Source: Cubamyces lactineus (Eukaryota > Basidiomycota > Agaricomycetes > Polyporales > Polyporaceae). Taken from it: a stretch of DNA of 64,000 nt. A program made the translations under genes and the position numbers. The notes under the pieces were generated by a model. It did no database searches and was not told the DNA's origin. It was given only the letters and a program-made list of their open reading frames with translations. The stretch is taken from positions 558,001 to 622,000 of the forward strand of contig JACDTU010000018.1 of NCBI GenBank assembly GCA_022376465.1. The letters are read 5' to 3'. Below are positions 11,223-28,320 of the stretch, one piece after another (the first letter of the stretch is position 1; each line of letters starts with the position of its first letter).

Positions 11223-11739
11223 AGACATCATGTACCACTCACGCACGGCCATGGCGCGATACTGCCGTGCCGTCCTGGACCACGCACCGATTGGATCCTT
11301 CCGTCGGAGGTTTTTCCCGGATCAGCCAACAGACTGCCCAGAATGTGGAGTCTTGCAGGATCGCGAGCACATCCTGCTCAAGTGCAAACGGTACCGCCGG
11401 TGGTGGAGGCTACGAGGCGAAGAACAGTTCGTGCAACGCCTGGGGGCCTACAAAGACCTCGCGGGGTTCATGAGTGAAAACGAGAGCGCGTTCACATTTG
11501 GGGACGCGCCAGTGTAGAGTGGAGTCGCGCGAAGACGCGAACAAGTGGATACAACGCGAGCAACGCGCGCGTGAAAAGCCCTTAGATGTAGGCACCACGG
11601 ACAGAGGCAACTCGTCCACCCGCTGCGCATGACGATCCTATTTGGGATTAGAACAACATTATGCCGCCACATGTACCAAGTACGGCGGGGTACAAGCAAT
11701 CGATTTTAAAAAAAAAAAAAAAAAAAAGACATCATGTAC
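11223..11739 (+). mobile_element. 5'-truncated LINE (non-LTR retrotransposon) insertion with poly(A) and target-site duplication
   Basis: A 20-bp A tract (11708-11727) ends the element, and the 13-bp sequence agacatcatgtac lies directly on both sides (11223-11235 and 11727-11739, the first A shared with the tail). Inside, the only coding capacity is the C-terminus of a reverse-transcriptase ORF. Truncation at the 5' end, a 3' poly(A) tail and a short direct repeat are the signature of target-primed reverse transcription. The inserted body is only about 490 bp. The crisp duplication suggests a fairly recent event. Confidence 0.85.
11230..11517 (+). pseudogene. C-terminal remnant of LINE reverse transcriptase (zf-RVT-like)
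   Basis: The 95-aa frame contains the zinc-finger pattern C-P-x-C-G followed by HILLKCKRYRRWW (Cys-Cys-His-Cys spacing), as found at the end of non-LTR reverse transcriptases after the RNase H domain. The preceding ARYCRAVLDHAPIGSFRRRFFP also fits that region. The ATG at 11230 belongs to the target-site duplication, not to the element, so the frame opens by chance and encodes no functional enzyme. Confidence 0.75.
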
Positions 11740-12291
11740 GGGAACATCTATCTCATGCCGCACGGGCCTCGGCTATTGACACTGTGACTGCGTGTGACTG
11801 ACGCGTTACGTAACGCGTTGAGACGCGTTTTGTCCTTGCCAGTACTAAGTAGCCCATCCCCTCCAGTGGTCTCCGCTTTGTCAATCCAATGTCTTAAAAC
11901 GTCTCAACTCTCCGCCGTGCTTGTATGAACTGACTGCAATACTTGAGACATTAAGCCTAAATGCACAGAGCTACCCTGATACCTAGTTTGCGGCGGTGTC
12001 GATACTGACGGTTCATGCCATGTCTAAGGAGAACTTTCACCGGTCAGCTACTGAATCTATACTGTCTGCATTACTATCTACCTCTTGTGTGTGTTTTGGT
12101 GTCGGCATTTCTCGAAAAATGAAAGTGATTGCGTCATCGGTGACGTTACGAACAAGTTCTCCAGCGTCGTTTACAGTAAGACCTTAGGCAGTCACCTGTG
12201 CAATAGTGCCTGCGGTGGTACGTACACGATACACATAATTCAATCTATCTTACACCTCCATGTTATGCTGACGACGTCGCTTCTCACACGC
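11740..12291. other. Intergenic between LINE and GST-A
   Basis: No gene seen. Contains the second MluI-box module at 11801-11828 and the 3' flank of GST-A. Confidence 0.4.
11801..11828. promoter_or_regulatory. Triple MluI box with 18-bp palindrome
   Basis: ACGCGT at 11801-11806, 11813-11818 and 11823-11828. The first two form the perfect palindrome ACGCGTTACGTAACGCGT. Region 11794-11820 matches 7262-7288 at 26 of 27 positions. The nearest gene start is that of the F-box gene on the minus strand, about 1.1 kb away across the LINE. Function inferred. Confidence 0.5.
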
Positions 12292-13779
12292 TCAAAGGGG
12301 AAGGATGTTCGGGATGGGCCCGACTGGTACGATCCTATTAGGATTGACCTAGGAGAGGACAATCAATCACCGCAACAGAGTGCACGCTGGAGCCCGTGAT
12401 AGAAACGTACATTCTTCTGCCAGTAATAGGATGTCTTGATATAGTCGAACTTGCAAGTCGACGAGAACGCGTCATTGTTCCAGTAGAGCTTGCGCAGCCA
12501 CCTTGAAGTAAGGATATGTGTGAGTCAGGCTGGACTGGGACTGAGAATGGAAGGCGTAGCGCGATACTCACAGGTGAATCGCGGGATAGCCGTCCCGGAT
12601 AGTGCGCAGGTTGCACTTGAAGTGGCCGACGTACACTGGGTCAAAGCGCACCTAGCAATCGGGGCGTCCATTCGTCATCATCCAACCGCAGGTTACGCTT
12701 GAGTAAGTCGGAGGACTTACGATAGTCACGAAAAGACGAACATCCGCTTCTGTGAGCCGATTCCCAACCAGGTAGTCTTTACCGGTAAGAATCTCCTCCA
12801 GCCTGTCGAGAGAATCGAAAAGAGCGATCACGGCCGCTTCGTAGGCGTTTTGAACAGTGGCAAACCCGGCTTTGTACACGCCGTCTGTTCGAGTCGCATA
12901 TCCGCGAGCTTAGAGAGCACTCGATCATATACAAGGACATGACTCACTGTTGACTGTATCGTACACCCATTCATTGACCTCGTCGATTTCTGGACGATGC
13001 TCCTCAGGGTAGAGGTCGATTGCGGCCTTGTCCGACGGGAGGAGTTCGTTGAATGCAGTGTTGAAGATGCGGATGATCTCTGAGCTCTCGTTGTTGACAA
13101 TCGTCTCCGTCTTCTTGTCCCAGAGAACTGGAACGGTGAATCTGGTGTCATAGATTGTGTTACATCGCCATTCAGTTGCGCTATTCTCAGGATATCATGG
13201 AACAGGAGACCATCCGAGTTGGACTGGTCGGAAGGATCGTCACATACCGTCCTTCATAGTCCGGTTGCGCCCTTAAGTATATGTCTTTGATATATTCGGC
13301 GCCGTAGAGAGGATCCACATCTGCACCAGGGTACGGATCAACATTTGCGAATGCCCAGCCGTTCTCTCCGAGCCGTGGGGATACAACGGTGACACCTACC
13401 GAGATTATGCGATTAGAAGAATCGGCCGAGAGTGCGTATCGTAATCACCTATGAAGTCTTCCAAGCCCTTGATTTTGCGGACGATGAGTGTCCTGGTAGC
13501 CCATGCTATCATGCTGGGTGAGTATTCATATTTCATCCTCCGTATTGGATATGCATACGGCACGAATAGGCCACATAGAGATGGTAGCGATCTGTACGAC
13601 CGTCAGCCACACTGCATACTGTCGGGCCCAGATAATGACCGACCTTTCTCTGGCTCGTGTTTGCCACCTTTCTCGATGGTTGCTCTGAAGGACGAAGGCT
13701 TGCGCTTAAACGATCCGTCTGCTTCAGCAAGGCCTTTGCTGATGTCCGTCAGGTGGGTAACATCGCGACGATTGCTCAT
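12292..13779 (-). CDS. Omega/GTO (ECM4-type) glutathione transferase, GST-A
   Basis: Cysteine-type glutathione transferase related to fungal GTO/ECM4 proteins and S-glutathionyl-hydroquinone reductases, which reduce glutathionyl conjugates in the cytosol. Starts MSNRRDVTHLTDIS (ATG at 13777-13779). Key blocks: FKRKPSSF, RYHLYVAYSC, then across an intron PWATRTLIVRKIKGLEDF, giving the catalytic CPWATR; FTVPVLWDKKTETIVNNESSEII, the glutathione-binding part of the thioredoxin fold; GKDYLVGNRLTEADVRLFVT, the helical domain motif; VYVGHFKCN; and a terminal exon reading NPNRIVPVGPIPNILPL before the stop at 12292-12294. All blocks are present with workable splice sites, so it looks functional. GST-B at 59.4-60.8 kb is a close paralogue with the same intron position between Cys and Pro of the active site. 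Confidence 0.88.
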
Positions 13780-15998
13780 ATTGCGGATGTGTAGACTCGG
13801 CTAAGGCCTGCTCGAGATGTAAACAAGGCGGTTCGCAAGGATGAAGACACAGACCCTCGTACTCGCTCGCAGAGCAGCTTATAACGTCGAAGTGTAGAGC
13901 GGCTGATCACGGCTCGTAAGATTCTCGCGAGTCAGGCTGCGGATGTGCGGCGGCGCATGAGCCATAGCTTGATAATCACTGTGCGCCTGGGAAGTGGTAG
14001 GCGCTACGATTTTATCTGGTGAAACACGCCGATCACCAGGCAAAGTAGGGGTTAAGTGGGGGTGTTGAATAATGTGGTGATGATAACCACCTTAGAGTTC
14101 ACTGGCATAAGTAGGAGAAAATACTAACGCTTTGCCCTCCACTGGCGCCTGTCCAAATGCAGCCACAACCCAAATACCTCCAAATAATGACACCGCCAGG
14201 AGGGACGTGCCAGCAGCAAACGGACTTGTCGATCGCGTTTCTGTCGTCGACTACGTATACTATGTGTACGCCCATGCCTCTCTTTCTAGCTCTCGCCGCA
14301 GTCCCGTCGCCCCCATCGCAGTGCTCCTTTGCTGGTTTCTCGCTGTCCTGGTGTTGCTCGCCCCGTCCTGCTCGCCGTCTGTGTCGTGATTCTGGGTCCT
14401 AGATCTAGCATGTTGACCCCGTTGGTCTGAGCTCCGGCGCTGGCTCTCCGGTACTCTTCTCCTGCTGTGGCCAGTGGATCAACATACGGGATACGCAACT
14501 GCAGATTCAAACAGCTTCTCGCCTGCAGTGAGTCAGTGCCTTATCTGCCGAGCCCACTCGCCTGCTCTTGTCGTGCCTACCCTCCGCTCCCAATTCTTTG
14601 TCCGACAGTGCTGCTTCGTGCCTGCCCCTTACGGCGTGCTCTCTCGTCTATTACACTTGCTGGTGTCGCCTACCTGAAGCTGGTTTGTCTGGCTCATTGT
14701 TTCTTGTCCTGCGCTCTCTGTGTCTCTTGGCCATCTAGCAGTAGCGTCAGCTACGGACTCCTCGGTCGTTCTGACGGTCTCTGGAGCTTAGTACCTCCCG
14801 CTGTACTACGCACTGTGACTCCATCTATGTTCTAGACTGGTGCTTGTCAACATTGTGTTGGTATGGCAGTGACACGTACACCCCTGTCTTGTACCATCCC
14901 GGCTCTCCCTCGCTCGTCCTCTAGGCCCCTACGAGTTTCCTGTAGTACTAATACTGTGTATTATTTGTCTACAGCACGTTTATAACACCTAGTATTTAAA
15001 TGCAGCTAGCGTGAACAGACCCTGATGTAGAGCAGTAAAGTAGTGAATTATAAGGCCTATTTATGAGGATTTCACCATTATAAAGCAGAGGGAAAGCGAC
15101 GTAAAAGGTGGGGGTAGTCATCACTTTGTTCGGCTAGGCGAACGTGGTGATTGTTGCAAAATAAGGTTGAAAAATGTCGCATTGGGATACTGCATAAATG
15201 GTTGAAAATACACCAGCGCTAAAAATCTCGAACGGATGACTATACACCGTAAATGCCTCGAAAATCACTATTTTACCCCCAAGTTCTTCCCGGTGGTTTC
15301 CACCAAGTGTCGGTCACACAGAGAATGCGGCGTTGAAGACGCTGTCAAGCACGTCATGCTGACTTTCCTTCGTCATTATGCGTACGTTGCACAGCTCGTT
15401 GAAACTGCTCTGGACTGCTGCTTCTCCGATCCCAGAGGGTCAGAAGATGCAATCAGCTGGTACGCATGTTAGCAGCTATTGGCACAACTATACCGTGTAT
15501 AGTTGAGTGTGACGATATGCTGAGGCTCGTGGGAAAGCGGAGTTCGAAAAAGTAGATACGGGACGAGTCCGACAGTGCACAGCGAATACTTTACCTTCTT
15601 GTTCCTGCTCGATCTCGGCTGCTCTCCTTGTCCAAGTTGAACCAGTCTTGCTCTGCTCTTCGTCAATATCGACGTGTTCGTCTGTTTGCTCGTAGAGATG
15701 GTTGACATGTGTGATTTTGTCTTGTCTCACAAATTGACGATGATATCCACATGAAACAGCTGCTTTATCTAATCAAGGAACACCGTGCCGAACCCCGTCG
15801 GTACCGCGGCTGCATATCCCGCAGACTCGAGCGCTGACCAAATCTTCGTTCAACCTGTCACCATCGCTCTGAGGCTCTGACTTGGGTACTGACTCCCTGG
15901 GCAACTCGCGGCACCGAACGAAGATTTATCTTTCGGTGGACGTGTGGGCGGAGGACCAATTACGGTGATTCTCTTTTGGCTTTTCCCCGCCATTCGCT
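13780..15998. other. Long intergenic, GST-A / ABC transporter
   Basis: No supported gene in 2.2 kb. A pyrimidine-rich stretch (14130-14900) gives spurious frames. Hairpins occur at 14016-14039, 14074-14090 and 15120-15151, and the sequence between 14950 and 15240 is unusually AT-rich, suggesting a decayed non-coding element. The ABC promoter lies at the right end. Confidence 0.4.
15120..15151. repeat. Imperfect hairpin
   Basis: Arms ATCACTTTGTTCG and CGAACGTGGTGAT pair at 10 of 13 positions around a 6-base loop. Could be a transposon-end or terminator-like structure; no partner gene is evident. Confidence 0.4.
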
Positions 15999-22510
<6,512 letters not shown>

Positions 22511-22860
22511 GGAGCGATCGGAGTAGCGTATTAAGTCGTGTCAGATGAGATTAGTAGATGCCGAATGTATATGAGTAGAAGGAAGAGGTGGAGGTCAGGC
22601 TGGTCAGCCGGTGTGCCAGTGCTGAGCTCGTTGGAGCAAAGGAGGTCGACGTCGGCGGAACGGAGGCGTTGGGCGCTCCGTGCCAGGGGCGGTTGTGCCT
22701 CGATGCAGGCAAGCGTGACCCGCTGGCCCTTGCTTGCGCCCGCCACCATCCAGACCCGGAGGGGCTCAGTCTCAGCGTCGCTGAGTCCCTCTCGAGTTCA
22801 GTGGCCCCTGTTGCTGACGACGACCACGACGACCACGACGACCACAACGAGTACGACAAC
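22511..22860. other. 3' flank of ABC gene with short repeat
   Basis: Includes a gacgaccac-type microsatellite (about 22817-22850), giving an Asp/His run in one frame. An upstream in-frame ATG at 22588 exists but the residues before 22861 look non-conserved. Confidence 0.35.
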
Positions 22861-23571
22861 ATGTCGGAGGGTCCGACGCGCAACACCGCAGCCATCATGC
22901 TCAGCTTCCTGCTCAGCTTCTTGGGCATCTCTTGCGCGATGATCATAGGAGGCTTGCTTTGGCAGAGGCTGACGGCGCGGCGGAGGGAAGAGTTACTGCT
23001 TGCGCACCTGCATCGCGCCAGAAACCCCATCAACCTCTCGAGCAAGCCAGGAGTATGGGATGTTTGCATCCGGGACGCCTTATCGGTGCCCAAGCTCTCG
23101 GACTACGCATGGGAGCAGCTGCGCGCAAGTACCTGTCCTTCTGATTTTGCGATTCGACTGGCAAAATTACACACATCGCATCCTACAGCCCCTCGCGCTC
23201 CGTGTCACCTCCGCCATTGACAGCGGCGCCGCTGCTGGAGTGGCCAGGCCCATGAAGAAGTGGAAGAAGAGGTGGGTTCTCTTGGGAGTGGTAACAAGGT
23301 TCTCCGCTCATACGCGGTCTGGATCCCTTCCCCGCATGGTAGCCCATCTCGCCCAAATGAGCCCGCGTTCCAGACGCACACGGCGAGCAAATCGGACGCC
23401 GCACAGGACGGGACAGCTCTGGACGGATGCCAGGCGGCTATCGCGATGGTCATTGCCTACCCATCTCGTGCGATCAAGTCAGACTTGGGCGAGTTCGCGT
23501 TGGGGATTGCGCACATGTTATGCAGCGACTCCGACGGCGGAGCTGGTGATGCCTGGCGTACGGACGCATGA
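22861..23571 (+). CDS. Putative small single-pass membrane protein
   Basis: Starts MSEGPTRNTAAIMLSFLLSFLGISC, with one membrane helix at about residues 10-32 (AAIMLSFLLSFLGISCAMIIGGLLW), then a basic segment (RLTARRREELLLAHLHR) that would face the cytosol. The next block is WDVCIRDALSVPKLSDYAWEQLR. The coding signal then moves to another frame after a probable intron (acceptor near 23188), with PLALRVTSAIDSGAAAGVARPMKKWKKR, and again to a third frame ending in AAIAMVIAYPSRA and LGEFALGIAHM before the stop at 23571. Basidiomycete single-pass proteins with a similar layout exist, with an IAMPSP-type block near the C-terminus, but I know no function. Splice sites after exon 1 are not phase-clean by eye, so this could also be a decaying copy. 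Confidence 0.45.
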
Positions 23572-26500
23572 GTAGGTTTATGGATTCATTACTGCGCATT
23601 ATTACTCTTGGGTTCTGCTGTGTGTACTATAGCTGGGTACGCGCTCATTGATGGAGCGCGATGGGACCAACGTTTGTGACTCTTCCCCACCTTGCCCCAT
23701 GCTTTGTCCAGTGCAGCTACGCTTCTTCCAACACCGGGAGGTCATCAGACCACCGCTCACATCGGGACGCCACTTGCTCCGCCTCATTTCTGCTCGTTCA
23801 GCATACATCTTGGCCGGTACAAATCTGACGGCCGCGAGTGTAGGTACGCCCGTTATCCAAATATGTCCGGGCTCTTGAGTGAATAAGCCACAAGTACTGA
23901 ATGCTTCTTCATTCTAGCTTTCTCACAGGTGTTCTACGGCGGTCAGTCTAGTCGGCCTCGTTCCAAGCTATCTCTGGACGACGCCATGCTGCACATCACC
24001 CATTGGACTGGATACTACTCGGCAGAGCGTAAGTCTCAGGGCGTCTTCATAGCACCCGCATGTGCAATGAACGGCCGCATGCCTGAAGATCCCAGGATGT
24101 GGCCCCTGCCCAAACCTTAGCCGGCCACAGTTTTCACATCGGGGGAACGACGAGCACCTCTAGAAGGCATGGCTGCGCAACATGAGCCTGTGGCGACTGA
24201 TGGAAGGAGAGGAGCGGAAGGCCCGCTAGGGCTCCTTTGCCGTATTAACGCCCAGGAGATGCAGCAGGCTTCTATCGCCTCGGTATCTCCTTGGGGGCAC
24301 CTGCGCGTCATCAGACCACGGGTCTTCCTGATCTGCGCCGGCCTTCCTCTGCTGGTGCGATCTTCCTGCGTGATATCGCGCCCGCGCGTGCGTGTGCGTG
24401 TGCCGCGCGTTATCGAGCCTGCCATCGGTTGTGCGATTCATTCTCCTGCGCGGCGGTACAGAGTCTATAGGCTAGCAGCTTCCGTCGCCTTTGGGCATCG
24501 CGAACCAAACGTACATCGAGGGGCGTGCCGGTGGGTGTTTCTCACACGCACCCGATGCCGGTTGCTCACATGCACAAGCCTCCTCCCCTCAGGTGTGCAG
24601 ATTCAGAAAACGCATGCGTCGAGCCGCAGGGCGAACAAGGTCCGTGTGCAACGCGCTTACAGTCTGCACGTCACGTACCTGTGATTGCAACTGGCACGTT
24701 CCGCCCCGTTGCCGCGAGCGCTTTCGACCACACAGCAGGCGGGCATAGACGTGAGCTAATGGATGGCGTTTGTCGCAGAATGTTGCCTGCTTTGGAGCTC
24801 TGGTGGCCTTGTGCTGCTGTCAGCAATCCGACGACTTTCCGATGAGAACGAGGACGAAAACACTCGGGTCCGTCAGACTTCGGCGGTTTTGCTCGCCTCT
24901 GGAATATGCCGCATGTCGGTCAGGCTTGTCTATCGTGAACTCTGCATGATGTGCGTTCACGGCCCTCTTACTGAAGCCCGTGCAGCTCAGAAAGCTCCTC
25001 TACAGCAAAGGGAGGTTTCCGAATGGATGAATGCGTGGTGTGGCTTAAGGTACCACGAGAAGCGGTCCAGGCGTCTTCGGGACTACGCGTTCTATGAGGT
25101 CAGAAACGTCCCGCCGAACGATACGAATCCTGAGGCCTTCTTCTCCCAGACGCCAGGCCCCCCCCCCCCCCGTGTTACCGGTCATCCTCGGGCAAAACTC
25201 GCCTCGCGCTCCTGAGCGTAGACCCGTTGAAACGCACTGAGGTGTGTCGTCAAAGGTGCTACCCATTACGCTAGTGCGCAAGGTCTAGCCTTCGTGTGCA
25301 CGAAGACCGAGACCGACGGAGGGTGCAATCGGCCAGACGCGCGCGTCCGACCTCGGCCTCTGCTTCTCCCGTCCCCACCAACGTACAGAAGCGCGGCCAC
25401 ACCACCATAGCCACGACCGAGCTTGCTCGCCCGGGCCAATCGCGGCGCAGCAGCGTGCCCGCGCACATCCTCTTCTCGCCGTCCCTGCAGAACGCGTCCG
25501 AGTCTGGAACCAGTGTGGAGCGGCGAGCGAGCGGACGGCCGCTGGCCCGCTGGCCCACATGACCCGAGTTCTCCGCCGTCTGCGCTTGAAGGACAGCGTG
25601 GTCGCTCCGCTCCGCTCGCGAGATTTTCATCTCGCTTTTGCGGCCACAGGGCCTCTCCGGGTTGGCTGGGCTCGGCGCCGTGCTGATGCTGACTGTGGCT
25701 TGACGGACTTCTGTGGGTACCTGTCTGGGCTCTTCTGATCCTTGCGAGCTCGGAGGTGGTAGTATGTCACTGAGGTCCAGACCGGACTTGCGCACGGTAC
25801 CTTCGTTGCTATTCAGTGCGGGTCTGGTGTGGAACGTCCTGGCTCCCGAGCTCGTTCTCATAGAATGATCAACGAAGGGTGGTGTCCTGTGAGCTGCAAG
25901 ACGCTCACAGCAGGATGGGAAGGTCGGTATCAGTGCTGCCAATAGTTGCGTAACCGCGCTATTGAACGGTCGTCTGAGCCAGCGCATCGTCGCCCTCTCG
26001 GACATCTGATGCCCTGTCCTCTGACCGCTGAAGATAAGGTCAATACATGCATGGGTATGCTTCGCGCTCTTCGCTGTCAGTCGCCTCGCTCAGTGCGAAG
26101 TCGAACAGAAGAAAGCAGCCCTGTGCCTTCTGGAACTTCCAGTGCGCATTAATATATCCAGAACATGACTGCATCCTCTTCGTTAACACACGCTCTGCAC
26201 AATGTGGGCAAGACCAATTCCATCTTGCAGGCGGCTGAGCGTTTATATGCACTCGGACACGGAGGGTACATTCTTCACGGGAAGCTTACTAAACGCATTC
26301 CCATCAGCGGAAGGAGAGCATGCCACCGTCAAGCCATCGATCCACCCCACCGTCCACTATCGCAGCGAAGGTTCGTATCGGCGGAACTACCGGTGGTGAA
26401 GAGATCCTCGTGAAAACGACACTAGTGCCACAGCGGGATTATTATCACCGTACGTCTGCTAGGCTACGTCTGCAAGTAGCGCGGGAGTGCGTGCCGTGGC

Positions 26501-28320
26501 GGGGCCGCCACCCGGTGCGGCTCATGGGTCCCTATGTACCCCGCCTCGTGTCGGGCGCAAGATTGGCGGGCCCGGCGGAACAGCGGGGTGCGTTGCCATC
26601 GAGGCCGACAGGGCGGGCAGCAGGCAGCGTGTTCGGACGTGTACGCCTGAGATGCTTACCCGGCGTGGAGTCCCGCGTGATTGATGTTGCTCCAGTGGTC
26701 GGCCCCGCGAGTTGGGAGCCAAGGGAAGATGCTCGTGCAATTGCAGAGGTGTCTTGCCCGCGTGTTGACGGCTAGCTATTTGGAACTTGGAAAATGCAAC
26801 AAGATCAAGGTACGTCTCGTCAAGTTTCGAATGGAGGCAGTCAGCTGTACAGTCCACGATGGCCATCGTCGCACTACATAGAGCACGTACCGCGCTGCCT
26901 CTGTACGTACTGCGAGCCTTTCAGGGCGCAGCTAGGCTCGGTTAGTGTCGGTAGTTCCATCCCGAGCACGATCGCCCACTACGACGCATGCACGATCGTA
27001 CTAAGGACCACACTCCTGTTCCTAAAAGGACGTGCCGACGGTACCGCACCTCCTCGACGCCCCCTTCGGACCGCAGCATCCGCACTGGCTGGTCTCAACG
27101 CTCTCCCGCGTCGCTCGGCAGGGCCGACCGACGTCGAGGGTCGAGAGTCCCCAAGCCGCCATCGTGGTCGCGCCGTACATGCGAGCGTCATGAACATTTC
27201 ATCCACCAGAGTTAATGATGAACCCCACTTGCAATACCCGGCCCGTCCCATGATTGCGACTCTTCGTTCCATCGACATAGCACGGGTGTTCTGATGCGTG
27301 TGGATGTCGTCTGCATTGTACACATGCACGATGCACATCGCGGCCGAGCCCCGGACCATCGCGATTCGAGTCGGAGTGGTGCCTATGTCGTTCCGCACAC
27401 AAATCTTGAAGAACATTGAACAAAAACATTTCAGGCGTCCCTCAGCCTCGTCCCTCCCGCGAGCTCGAAATTCCGGACCTCGGTCCCGACGTCCCGGTCC
27501 ACTCCCCCCGGACCGGCGCGGCCCGCCCCACCCACATTGTTTCGACAATAATTCCCGGGCGCGGAGGTGCGATGGGCCCACATGGCGCATGGGACGGTGC
27601 AAGACATACAGTATGCACGGCGGTATTGGTGGGATCGGATCCTGGCCGATGGAGAAAGAATGGGAGAGACTGATCTAGGGCAAGATCGTCGGGTCGGAGT
27701 TTTCGCTTGTTTTTTTTTCTCTCTCACTTACGACATGACGAAGTATTAAGTGAGCATGGGGGAGGGGAACATGCTAGAGGCCGCCACTTCGGCAAAATGC
27801 TCGCAATTTTGAACGCGAACGCGATATGACGCTTCGCAATGCGGTCCTCTCGTTGCGGTTACAGATCTAGAGTCGGGCATATGATGACCGAGAGACGGTG
27901 CCCAGCGACGGGCGATGGGCCGATGGCTATGTATGGCACACGCCACTCTTGCTGCGCGAACTGGCAGCAAAAATGTATGCTCGCAGGTGGAGAGTGGTAC
28001 ATCCAGAGTCAGACGGTGTGAGCAATAGCAGCTAAGAATTCTGATACGGTCGTAGTAGTACAACACAATGCATGCCAGAGGGTGTGTGAAAGCCCGGATG
28101 ACGATCACAAACCATTTCTTGATTCTTCTTTTCCTTCATTCGCTCCTTGGGTCCTTCAGTCGGGCGCGAATTCGAGCAAGTTCCGGGGATCCCGAGTGTC
28201 CGATGCGCCGCGCCCGCTCTTTCATCATCATTCTCCACAGCAGCAGGTCCGTAGGCTGTATAGCACACCGCACATCCGCTCTTCTAGCGCGTCGGGGTCC
28301 ACTCTGGCCGAGAGGGCGTT
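23572..28320. other. 4.7 kb without a convincing gene
   Basis: Several frames of 100-240 codons exist but lack recognisable domains. 23932-24031 looks exon-like (VFYGGQSSRPRSKLSLDD..., flanked by cacag and gtaagt) without identifiable partners. A C tract lies at about 25157-25170 and a T tract at about 27708-27718. A minus-strand ORF is listed separately. Confidence 0.35.
25271..26005 (-). CDS. Doubtful ORF with mitochondrial-presequence-like start
   Basis: A 244-aa frame, MSERATMRWLRRPFNSAVTQ and so on, rich in Arg/Ser/Ala with few acidic residues, then SGARTFHTRPALNS, which resembles a mitochondrial cleavage site (RxFHTR). After about residue 120 it becomes low-complexity Arg/Pro text. It could be the first exon of a mitochondrial protein, a truncated duplicate, or chance. 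No downstream family block was found. Confidence 0.2.
   Translation of the reverse strand: MSERATMRWLRRPFNSAVTQLLAALIPTFPSCCERLAAHRTPPFVDHSMRTSSGARTFHTRPALNSNEGTVRKSGLDLSDILPPPSSQGSEEPRQVPTEVRQATVSISTAPSPANPERPCGRKSEMKISRAERSDHAVLQAQTAENSGHVGQRASGRPLARRSTLVPDSDAFCRDGEKRMCAGTLLRRDWPGRASSVVAMVVWPRFCTLVGTGEAEAEVGRARLADCTLRRSRSSCTRRLDLAH

Noticed and set aside
14132..14835. Overlapping plus-strand frames rich in Ser, Leu and Cys
   Set aside because: Arise from a pyrimidine-rich stretch; no homology-like blocks, start context or introns.
24763..25215. 150-codon plus-strand frame ending near a C tract
   Set aside because: No recognisable domain; the C tract makes the end of the frame unreliable.
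26979..27602. 207-codon minus-strand frame
   Set aside because: Composition is Arg/Gly-rich with overlapping frames on both strands; no family block.
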